From positions 1 through 14,619 of the forward strand of contig CAZZIZ010000078.1 of the NCBI GenBank assembly GCA_964654535.1: 14,619 nt of DNA, written 5' to 3'. Position 1 is the stretch's first letter, and each line of letters starts with the position of its first letter. Made by a program: the position numbers and the translations under genes. Origin of the DNA: CAZZIZ01 sp964654535. Its GTDB lineage: Bacteria > Bacteroidota > Bacteroidia > Chitinophagales > UBA2359. Shown piece by piece: positions 1 through 6,800 of this stretch. Under the pieces are notes generated by a model. That model had not been told where the DNA came from and searched no databases. It saw only the letters and a list, made by a program, of their open reading frames with translations.

Positions 1-8
1 TCCCAATT

Positions 9-151
9 ATGGTGCGAGCCTCCCGGCTCGTACCGTTGATTCCTTTCGTTTTCTTTTTTTCTGCCATACCGACCAATCTTTGGGTTTGTTTGGTAGTGAG
101 GCAAGGAATTCTAAAAGTTTAGTACGGAACGAGCGGGGACGCTCGCACCAT
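9..151. repeat. REPIN-like element: two inverted hairpin repeats around a short core
   Basis: Positions 9-36 and the reverse complement of 124-151 match at 25 of 28 bases, so they are terminal inverted repeats. Each arm is itself a hairpin: at 11-34 GGTGCGAGCC pairs with GGCTCGTACC around a TCCC loop, and 126-149 does the same. Two of the three differences between arms are the two partners of the loop-closing pair (C-G in one arm, G-C in the other), so pairing is kept. The core adds further complementary blocks: GATTCCTT near 38-45 against AAGGAATTC near 105-113, and TGCC near 61-64 against GGCA near 102-105. The design matches REPINs, which RAYT (IS200/IS605-like) transposases mobilise in other bacteria. 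No transposase is in the window, so the origin is inferred. Confidence 0.6.
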
Positions 152-164
152 ATAAGGGATTTAC

Positions 165-179
165 ATTCGGCTAACGAAT
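165..179. other. Small hairpin between repeats
   Basis: ATTCG (165-169) and CGAAT (175-179) are perfect complements around a 5-base loop, GCTAA. It lies between the REPIN-like element and the dispersed repeat. A 5-bp stem is weak and may be chance; it is listed only to account for the stretch. Confidence 0.2.
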
Positions 180-180
180 C

Positions 181-210
181 CACAGATTTCTCGGCTTCGC
201 TCGAAATGAC
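181..210 (-). repeat. Dispersed 30-base repeat, left copy
   Basis: The reverse complement of this stretch begins GTCATTTCGAGCGAAG and ends AGAAATCTGTG. It is identical over 30 bases to the two complete copies at 14421 and 14518, with a third, cut copy at 14597. It can form a short hairpin (TCG, bulged A, GC, loop GAA, GCCGA). The copy lies 208 bases past the stop of the TsaC-like gene and reads in that gene's direction, just as the right-hand copies read with fadA. From memory, near-identical sequences are scattered in many Bacteroidota genomes; the function is unknown to me. Confidence 0.85.
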
Positions 211-228
211 TGGCGTTTTATTGCGTAA

Positions 229-367
229 GGGATAGGAAGGATGCGACCAAAGGGAGTAGTCGCCTTTGTCTTGCTAGTGAAGACTTACCGCTTGCGGTAG
301 AAGGATTTACTTTGGCAAGACAAGATGGGGACCGGAGCGAACGCGGAGTCCTGGATAAGCCCGACCC
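229..367. other. Long foldable intergenic element (left)
   Basis: This stretch between the dispersed repeat and the TsaC-like gene has no plausible ORF but several nested complementary segments. GCGAC (243-247) pairs with GTCGC (259-263). TTGTCTTGC (266-274) pairs perfectly with GCAAGACAA (315-323). TACCGC/GCGGTA (286-299) forms a tight hairpin inside that long stem. GGAC/GTCC (329-351) closes another hairpin. The edges carry GGGATAG (229-235) and GGATAAGCCC (353-362), reminiscent of motifs at the edges of the element at 10574-10722. It could be a mobile palindromic element, a 3'-UTR structure of the TsaC-like gene, or a small structured RNA. Strand and function are not determined. Confidence 0.4.
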
Positions 368-373
368 GAAACT

Positions 374-386
374 TTGCCGAAGGCAA
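374..386 (-). other. Short hairpin downstream of the TsaC-like gene
   Basis: Read on the minus strand, TTGCC and GGCAA (5 bp) pair around TTC, about 33 bases past the stop at 419. No T-run follows in the direction of transcription, so this is not a convincing intrinsic terminator. No other terminator for the 419-1000 gene is evident. Confidence 0.25.
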
Positions 387-418
387 GATGTGGAGGGTTA
401 CGCCAAAAATAATATCAA

Positions 419-1000
419 TTAACCTCTTATAGTATGCGTGCTTCCGTCAGCATCTATGCGAATGATCTTGGACGGCTCCTGGGACATCTCGAGTTCTTTC
501 TCGACCATAGGATCGACGGCGTAATCTACCTTGAACAAAATGTCGGGTGAAATGTCGTCATTGGTTTTCGGGGTACGGTGACCACTGATGTTTGCCGAGG
601 TTGAAATGATGGGTGCGCGCAGATGTTCTATGATTTCATAGGCAAATCCTGACTTGACCATGCGTATTGCAATGGAGCCGTTGTCGCCATAAAGAATGGC
701 GGGAAGGTTTCGTCCTTTTGGAAAAATGAAGGTTACTGGATCTTCGAATCGCGACATGATATCTCTATACTGCGCTTCAGTCGGGTAGTTAACGAAGGTT
801 TTTAACTGATCGAAACTAGAGACCAGTACCAACATCTTCTTTTCTACTGGCCGATTTTTTAGTTCGATAATCTTCTTGATTGAAATCTCTTGGGTGGCAT
901 CGCAACTGAGCCCCCAAATTGTGTCAGTGGGACAAATGACCACTCCTCCCCTATTGAGGACGGATATGGTGTTGTTTAGTTCTTGCTGTAGGATTGACAT
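419..1000 (-). CDS. L-threonylcarbamoyladenylate synthase, TsaC/Sua5/YciO family
   Basis: 193 residues covering one YrdC-type domain, the usual size for the short TsaC/YciO form; the extra C-terminal domain of long Sua5 proteins is absent. TsaC/Sua5 enzymes make threonylcarbamoyl-AMP from threonine, bicarbonate and ATP in the cytoplasm. TsaD then transfers the group to A37 of ANN-decoding tRNAs (t6A). Visible motifs are PTDTIWGL (24-31), KNRP (48-51), DPVTFIFP (87-94), IAIRMV (110-115), STSANISG (133-140) and PSKIIRI (176-182). These are the nucleotide and threonine site signatures of the family. It is last of three co-directional minus-strand genes, 67 bases after the barrel-like gene, with a perfect 9-bp hairpin in that gap. 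The paralogue YciO, whose role is less clear, cannot be excluded without alignment, so no symbol is given. Confidence 0.9.
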   Translation of the reverse strand: MSILQQELNNTISVLNRGGVVICPTDTIWGLSCDATQEISIKKIIELKNRPVEKKMLVLVSSFDQLKTFVNYPTEAQYRDIMSRFEDPVTFIFPKGRNLPAILYGDNGSIAIRMVKSGFAYEIIEHLRAPIISTSANISGHRTPKTNDDISPDILFKVDYAVDPMVEKELEMSQEPSKIIRIDADGSTHTIRG

Positions 1001-1007
1001 TTCTGAG

Positions 1008-1028
1008 CTAAAAGTTAGAAACTTTTAG
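1008..1028 (-). promoter_or_regulatory. Perfect 9-bp hairpin in the leader of the TsaC-like gene
   Basis: CTAAAAGTT (1008-1016) and AACTTTTAG (1020-1028) are exact complements with a 3-base loop. GAGCT (1005-1009) and AGCTC (1032-1036) offer an alternative outer pairing. On the minus strand the stem ends 7 bases before the ATG at 1000, so it may occlude ribosome entry or mark an mRNA processing site. It could also be a weak terminator for the preceding gene, but no T-run follows and the stem is AT-rich. Confidence 0.4.
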
Positions 1029-1067
1029 GACAGCTCGCTATAAAACTTATCCAATTGTACGTTTTAG

Positions 1068-1691
1068 CTAAAAAGCGAGTCCAAGGGTTGCGTATAGATT
1101 GAAATCTAAGTCGCTGACTTTTATATCATTAAGGGATTCGGCGCCTATAATATCGGCTTTGAAGTTGTCATAAGTCATATCTGCTTCTATTCCTAAACGG
1201 AACACTTTGAGGAGTTTTATGTTGGTACCTAATACTACACCTGGTGAAGCAAAAAAGTCTGGAACCGAGAATTCGCTTAGCGGCTCTCCTGCAAGCATCT
1301 CGTCTCCTGTAAAGGTTATTGGGAAGACTACTCCAGGATAGATATCGATCCAACCCGCTAGAACGAAGTGCTTTTCAAAACCCAATAGAGCAACGAGGTC
1401 TGTTCTGGTCGCTTCTTGAAATGAATCGATTATGGTTCCGAAGCGGTAATCTATCTCATCTACTTCTACTCCTAGTCTAAACGCCCACTTTGTACGTGTG
1501 TAATAACGAAAATTGAGGCTATTGGTATTGCTGCTTCCCAAATAGTCCAGTACTGGGTTATCTGTATTGGTCTCAATATTATCGTTGGAAAGAAAAGAGG
1601 TTCCATAGTTATAGGTGAGGCTAACTATTTGAGCATCGGCTTGGAAGCCGATAAAACAGAGCGCAGCAAGTAAGAGTGCTTTTTTTATCAT
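1068..1691 (-). CDS. Small secreted outer-membrane beta-barrel-like protein, function unknown
   Basis: The frame opens at 1739, but the second ATG at 1691 begins a clean Sec signal peptide (MIKKALLLAALCFIGFQADA, then Q), so that start is preferred and gives about 207 residues. After the signal come alternating hydrophobic/polar stretches rich in Tyr, Phe and Gly, for example SLNFRYYTRTKWAFRLGVEVD, KHFVLAGWIDIYPGVVFPI and LFVF-like strands. The chain ends DFNLYATLGLAF, with the terminal Phe typical of outer-membrane barrels. This resembles the small 8-strand barrel proteins common in Bacteroidota, which have no assigned substrate. It lies between an exported protein of unknown function and the TsaC-like gene, all on one strand with short gaps. 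The barrel call rests on composition and strand pattern only. Confidence 0.7.
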   Translation of the reverse strand: MIKKALLLAALCFIGFQADAQIVSLTYNYGTSFLSNDNIETNTDNPVLDYLGSSNTNSLNFRYYTRTKWAFRLGVEVDEIDYRFGTIIDSFQEATRTDLVALLGFEKHFVLAGWIDIYPGVVFPITFTGDEMLAGEPLSEFSVPDFFASPGVVLGTNIKLLKVFRLGIEADMTYDNFKADIIGAESLNDIKVSDLDFNLYATLGLAF

Positions 1692-1756
1692 TGGTCGGGC
1701 TTTGTACATACAAAGGGCCAGATGACAAAAGTATTGCATCTAGGTCAGACTATTTA

Positions 1757-2833
1757 TCAAAATTGGCCTTGTTCCTGAAGAAAATGTACTCTTAAGATGT
1801 TTTCGTTAGTTGGCCGCGTGTAGGTGCCAGACAATCCTTTCAATATGGCGATATCCTCTCCTTTTTGGGAGCTATTCATATAGAAGTAGCTATTTCGATT
1901 GACGATTTTTTTCGATACCAAATAGTCTTCCCCGCCGTAGGTCCACTTTACTCCGAAGAAGTTCTTGTTGGTGAGGCCATAATAGCCCTTATCGTAGGTC
2001 TTTCCCTGGTATTCCGCATAGCGCAATTCGTCGTCTCTAAAAAGCTGTATACCGCTATCGTCGTAGAAGTGTATGTAGGCGTGGCTAGGAGTATTGAACT
2101 CGTTTCTCAGATCGATGGGCTGTATGATGCCGCGGCCATTGATTCTCGTTCCGTCGTTCTTGACCACGACCATTTCATTCCATTTGAAACGCTCAGCTAG
2201 GTTTTGCTCATTGAACAAATCGACGAGATAGAAAGCTACTCGGAGATCTGAGCTATAGTACTTACCTGTGGCCTTAGCGGATTTCATAAAGTAAGGTCGC
2301 TCTAACATTAATGGTTCGAGGTCATTGAGTTGCTTGATTCGCTTTACGCCGTTCTCTTCGTGCTTCGCGATTAACAAGTACTTGGCGAGGTACTTATACT
2401 TTTCGTCTACGATTTTAGAGTTGTCGTATAGACTGATTTCCCCTGAACGCACTACTCTTAGCAAGTCGTTGAATTCATCTATCCAGACGAACTTGGTGGA
2501 ATCTACTTTGGAGGATAAGCCTTGTTCTTTGCCAGCAACAGTGAGCTCTTGAAAAAGGCTGATGTCTATTTTCCTTTTGCCCGGAATATTTTCTATGTCC
2601 TCAAAAATGAACTTTGGTATCTCATTTTTCTTGACCAAGTACTTAAACCGACCATTGAGGCGCAAGCCTGTCTTCATAAGCGCAGAGCCATAATGCCACT
2701 TGTACTTGATTCGTGGCTGCTTTTCTTCGTCGATGCTGATAGGCTCTGAACTAGATCTAATTTGCCCTAAAGCACTATGACCAAGAAAAGTGAGCATAAA
2801 GAGGCACAAAACCGATTTCAAAACAGAACTCAT
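1757..2833 (-). CDS. Exported two-module protein of unknown function
   Basis: 358 residues beginning with a Sec signal peptide (about 1-24, hydrophobic VLCLFMLTFLGHSALG, then Q). No named enzyme family is recognised and no transmembrane segment follows. The mature chain seems to hold two diverged copies of a beta-rich module. Copy 1 has GLRLNGR (56-62), PKFIFEDI (73-80), a LFQEL segment (93-97) and LLRVVRSGEISLYDN (124-138). Copy 2 has GTRINGR (228-234), HAYIHFYDD (251-259), IQLFRDDELRYAEYQGK (262-278) and DYLVSKKIVNRNSYFYMN (303-320). The helical linker (about 141-218), with KRIKQLNDLEPLMLERPYF then a DL..AFYLVDLFNE stretch, resembles Bacteroidota secreted proteins of unknown role. The gene starts 75 bases below the terminator at 2909-2935 and probably leads a three-gene unit. 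It may reside in the periplasm or at the surface; no lipobox Cys is seen. Confidence 0.85.
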   Translation of the reverse strand: MSSVLKSVLCLFMLTFLGHSALGQIRSSSEPISIDEEKQPRIKYKWHYGSALMKTGLRLNGRFKYLVKKNEIPKFIFEDIENIPGKRKIDISLFQELTVAGKEQGLSSKVDSTKFVWIDEFNDLLRVVRSGEISLYDNSKIVDEKYKYLAKYLLIAKHEENGVKRIKQLNDLEPLMLERPYFMKSAKATGKYYSSDLRVAFYLVDLFNEQNLAERFKWNEMVVVKNDGTRINGRGIIQPIDLRNEFNTPSHAYIHFYDDSGIQLFRDDELRYAEYQGKTYDKGYYGLTNKNFFGVKWTYGGEDYLVSKKIVNRNSYFYMNSSQKGEDIAILKGLSGTYTRPTNENILRVHFLQEQGQF

Positions 2834-2908
2834 CGGCCCGAAAATAAGGCCCTAAAATGGAAATATGTTCATAGGCATTGGTTTTCAAGCGCAAAACTTT
2901 TCCCCATG

Positions 2909-2935
2909 AAAAAAGGGCCGCTTTGGGCGGCCCTT
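2909..2935 (-). terminator. Intrinsic terminator of the protease-porP unit
   Basis: On the minus strand, AAGGGCCGC and GCGGCCCTT form a perfect 9-bp GC-rich stem (2913-2921 with 2927-2935) around a 5-base loop, followed by a six-T run. It lies 24 bases past the PorP/SprF stop at 2960. It cleanly separates that unit from the gene starting at 2833. Confidence 0.92.
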
Positions 2936-2959
2936 GCTATAAATTTCTTGTTTCCCTGA

Positions 2960-3871
2960 TTAGAAGGATGGAAGTCCTGTATCCTTATAATCGAATCGGA
3001 ATCCTATGGTAAACTCGTGACTACCATTACCGTAGTCTCTCAACTCGGTGGTATTGAAGTCGTAGGAATAAGATAGCTGAAACGAATCGTTTAGATCAAG
3101 ACCCAACATAACGTTTAGCGCATCTTGGGTGCGGTATCCTATACCTAACCAGTAAGCGTTATCATAGATAAGTCGAGCGTTTAAATCTACGTGAACTGGA
3201 ACACCAGTTACGCTTTTAACAAATAAAGAAGGTTCAATACTGATGTTTCTATTGACTACAAAAGTATAACCTGCTCCTGCGAAGTAGTGACGATTCAAGG
3301 GGACTGTAGCGGCATCGTCGAGAAACTCAACTTCTCTTTCCAATAATTGCGCTGCACTAGCACTTACCCAGAAATTATCGCCGTAATAATACAATCCAAA
3401 GTTCAAATCTCCTGTCGCTTTACTTTGTCGTCCCGCTAGAATCATTGGATCGTTTTCTTGTCCGGCAACAAAACTGTCGAAGTCAACTCTAAACTGAAAG
3501 AAGCTTGCTGAAACACCGATGCCCAAGAATGAACCTTCCTTAATTGGTAAATGGTATGAGTAGGCCAATTGCCCGCCTTGGCGAGAAGTCGGTCCAGTAA
3601 CATCGCTAAAAAGCGTAAGTCCTAAACCAACCGATCTGTTGTCTGCAAAATTTGTATGTCCAGTAGCGTAAAGCGTGGTTGGTCCATCGTCTAAGCCCGT
3701 CCATTGAGAACGGTAACCAATTTTAGCATTAATCACATCTGATGATCCAGCTACGGCCGGATTAAAGATTAACTGATTGTCCATGTACTGCGTCAGCTGG
3801 TGGAGTTGCTGCGCACCCACACTTGACCAAGCAAAAACAAAAACGGATAGTATGACTATAAACTTTTTCAT
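2960..3871 (-). CDS. PorP/SprF-family type IX secretion system outer-membrane protein
   Basis: 303 residues, the normal length for the family. Signal peptide at about 1-20 (MKKFIVILSVFVFAWSSVGA, then Q). Family hallmarks follow: QYMDNQLIFNPAVAGS (28-43), QWTGLDDGPTT (56-66) and GLGLTLFSDVTGP (82-94), then repeated amphipathic strands to the end. PorP/SprF proteins are outer-membrane barrels of the T9SS. They are commonly encoded next to large proteins with type B sorting domains, as SprF is with the gliding adhesin SprB, and help those proteins reach or stay on the surface. Here the gene begins 20 bases after the stop of exactly such a giant protein, strongly implying one transcript and one function. 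A purine-rich AAAAGGAAAAG stretch precedes the ATG. It is followed by a strong terminator. Whether it is the core PorP or a cargo-specific paralogue cannot be told; the linkage favours the latter. Confidence 0.93.
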   Translation of the reverse strand: MKKFIVILSVFVFAWSSVGAQQLHQLTQYMDNQLIFNPAVAGSSDVINAKIGYRSQWTGLDDGPTTLYATGHTNFADNRSVGLGLTLFSDVTGPTSRQGGQLAYSYHLPIKEGSFLGIGVSASFFQFRVDFDSFVAGQENDPMILAGRQSKATGDLNFGLYYYGDNFWVSASAAQLLEREVEFLDDAATVPLNRHYFAGAGYTFVVNRNISIEPSLFVKSVTGVPVHVDLNARLIYDNAYWLGIGYRTQDALNVMLGLDLNDSFQLSYSYDFNTTELRDYGNGSHEFTIGFRFDYKDTGLPSF

Positions 3872-3891
3872 TCGTCTTTTCCTTTTAATTC

Positions 3892-6800
3892 TTATCTCAA
3901 TATGGTTAAGGTGCCGTTCATTACTTCTGTATCTCCTCCAGTATCTATTAAGTAGTAGTATGTTCCTTTTGGAAGCTCTTCTCCATCTACGACTCCTTCA
4001 AACTGATTGAAGTAACCATCGTATTCGATGAGCAATGATCCCCAGCGACTAAATATTTTCACATTGTTATCTGGGAAGTCTAGCAAGAATCCAATTTCCC
4101 AATTGTCATTGAATGAATCGCCGTTTGGTGTTATCACGTTTGGAATGTTTCTTAGACAAGGTTCACAAGAACCTCCACAATCAATTCCTTCTTCATCACC
4201 GTTTTGGATACCATCTGTACAAGAATCGCAGGCCTCGCAATCTGGGCCACAATCAACACCTGTCTCGGTACCGTTTTGAATTCCATCATCACAAGATGGG
4301 CATAGAATTTCTGAGTTTACATATTCTGCTGAGCAGCCACCGCTGTCACTTACTTGGAAAGAAACAGGAGTACCATTGTCGAAAGTAAATTCCACAACTT
4401 CTTCCACAGCAAGCTGAATAGCAGTATTGAAACCGGATCCTGTTAGGGTATAATTACTTGACTCATCAACATCCGGTGCACCACCGATAGCCGTAATGAA
4501 TAAGGTATACGAACCATCAGAAGGATTACACTCTATGTCAGTTACAATTTCGATGTCGCAGGTACCAGTGAAGCAAGGCGCACATTCTGTACCACCACAA
4601 TCAATACCTGTTTCGTCTCCATTTTGGATTCCGTCGTTACAGGTTGGGTCAACGTTGCAAGGAGGACAAGTAGGGCCTCCACAGTCAACACCAGTTTCCT
4701 GGCCGTTTTGAACACCGTCTGCGCAACTAGGACAGTCAGCACAATCAGGGCCACCGCAATCAACTCCAGTCTCTAGACCATTTTGAATGGCATCATCACA
4801 AGTCGGACAAGCCGCACAATCTGGTCCGCCACAATCAATACCCGATTCGTTTCCATTTTGTATTCCGTCGTTACAGTCTTCATCAGCACCTTGGCATAAA
4901 GCCGGATCCGTATCTATAGTAATAGAAGAAGTAGAAGGACAACCTGCAGTGTTGGTGGCAGTTACAAAGAAAGTAGTCACTCCATCGACATTGGCAGTAA
5001 CCGTACCGCCAGCAGTTTCATTAAGCGAACCAACTACGTTTGATGTCCAAACAAAATCACTTCCATTACTTATAAGCGATAATGAAACTTCACCGCCTGG
5101 GCAAACTGAATTGGCAGATGAGCTAATATCCAAAGTAGGAGCTTCGCTAACCGTAACAAATGATGCTAAAGTTTCAACATCAGAACCTGAGCAACCATTA
5201 ATGGTCAATTGAACATCATAAGTTCCGATCTCCGTAAAGTTAATTACAGGAGAAAATTCAGCACTGGTAAATGAAGTTCCTGTTGTGGTATTGTTTATTG
5301 ACCAGTTGAACGAGGTCGCGTTTTCAGAATTATTGACAATTTCATAAGAATCACCTAGACAAGCTGTGGTGCTTAGCGCAGAGAAACTTGCCGTCGGCGA
5401 ACCACTTGATAAAAGTGATAAATCGAATGATCTTTCATCGGTACATCCATTGTCATCGGTATAAGTCAAGGTGTACGTTTCGGAGTTTCCTGATGGCGCA
5501 ACAGTTATCGCGCTCCCATTGGTTCCTGAAACAATACTTGGACCAGTCCAACTAAATGTTCCTGAGGTATTAACTGAAAAGAGGTTGACCTGATCGCCAA
5601 CACAATAGTTAGCACCACTTTCACTTGAAATTTCCGCACTCGCTTCGGTGACGTCAAAAGTCTGCGTCAATTGATCAGACCCACATCCGAAAGCGTTCAA
5701 GGTCAAGTTATAAGTACCAGGGTCTGTAATAACTACAGCAGGGTTCTCTTCATTAAATGACTGCGTTTCTTGAGTCAAAAGATTGAACAGGGTCCACTGA
5801 TACGAAGTGCCATTGGCTGTTCCATTTTGGAATGTAAAGTTATTGCCCACACAAAGTGAGCTGGCATTTACAGAAAATGCTGCCTGAGGAACATTGTCTG
5901 TATCCGCAAAAATTGATTGTGTCGAACTTGCACTACACCCACCGTTGTCTTGAGTACTTAAACTTACCGTACCGTTGGTTGAACTTCCCCAGTCTACGGT
6001 AATCTCATTTGTACCAGCTCCAGAAACGATGGTTCCGTTTCCACTAACCGTCCAGTTATAAGAAACACCTATAGCCCCAACTCCAGCCGTAGTACTATAA
6101 GTCTGTGGACCAGAATCAGGACAAACAGTAAAGGCTCCAGATATAACAGGAACTACTGCCTCCGTTACTTCAACCGTAACTGATTGCGAAGACGCACATG
6201 CCGAACCAGCGCCAACAGTATAGCTAAGTGTATACGATCCATTGCTAACTGTAGAAGGATAGAATATGCCGTCGGTAATTCCACTACCCGACCAAGTACC
6301 ACCTGCGGGAGTAGCTGATAAAGTTTGAGGACTACTTGTAACACAGAATGCTTGATTTTCAGTGATACCTTGAATTGCAACATTGGCTGCAATGCACTCC
6401 TCACATACGTAAGAAGCAACCGCACTTGAACAAGATTGATCAAAACTCAAAACCGAAACTTCAATTGTATTATTTCCTGTTATTGGAGTTGTAAATGATG
6501 TTCCAGTTGAAGAGGGCTGCACTTGTCCGTTATAAATAATTTCATATGCTCCAGCGCCCGGCACTGCTGACCAATTGAAAACTACGTTACCCGTCGTTCC
6601 AAGTGCAGAACAAGAAATATCCGATACTGCATTAGGAGAAGCAGTAACCAATATGTTAATCGAACTTGAAGTAGGACATCCTTGCCCATCGTGCTGGTAA
6701 CTTATTTCGTAAGAACCAGGACTAAGTGAAGATGGTGAAAAAGTATTTCCATTTACACCATTACCACTAAATGTACCACCTGCAGGCGTTGCTGCCAAGT

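Noticed and set aside
1692..1739. Upstream ATG at 1739 for the barrel-like protein
   Set aside because: It would place sixteen residues, including two Cys, in front of a standard signal peptide that starts cleanly at the ATG at 1691.
2892..2899. AAGTTTTG on the minus strand as a -7 box for the gene at 1757-2833
   Set aside because: The first base departs from TAnnTTTG and the place of a -33 box is occupied by the terminator stem, so support is too thin to annotate.
4028..5212. Several plus-strand open frames opposite the Cys-rich part of the giant protease
   Set aside because: They are antisense frames kept open by the 75-base periodic repeats and biased codons of the real minus-strand gene; their translations are low-complexity Pro/Ser/Gln and have no start context or family features.
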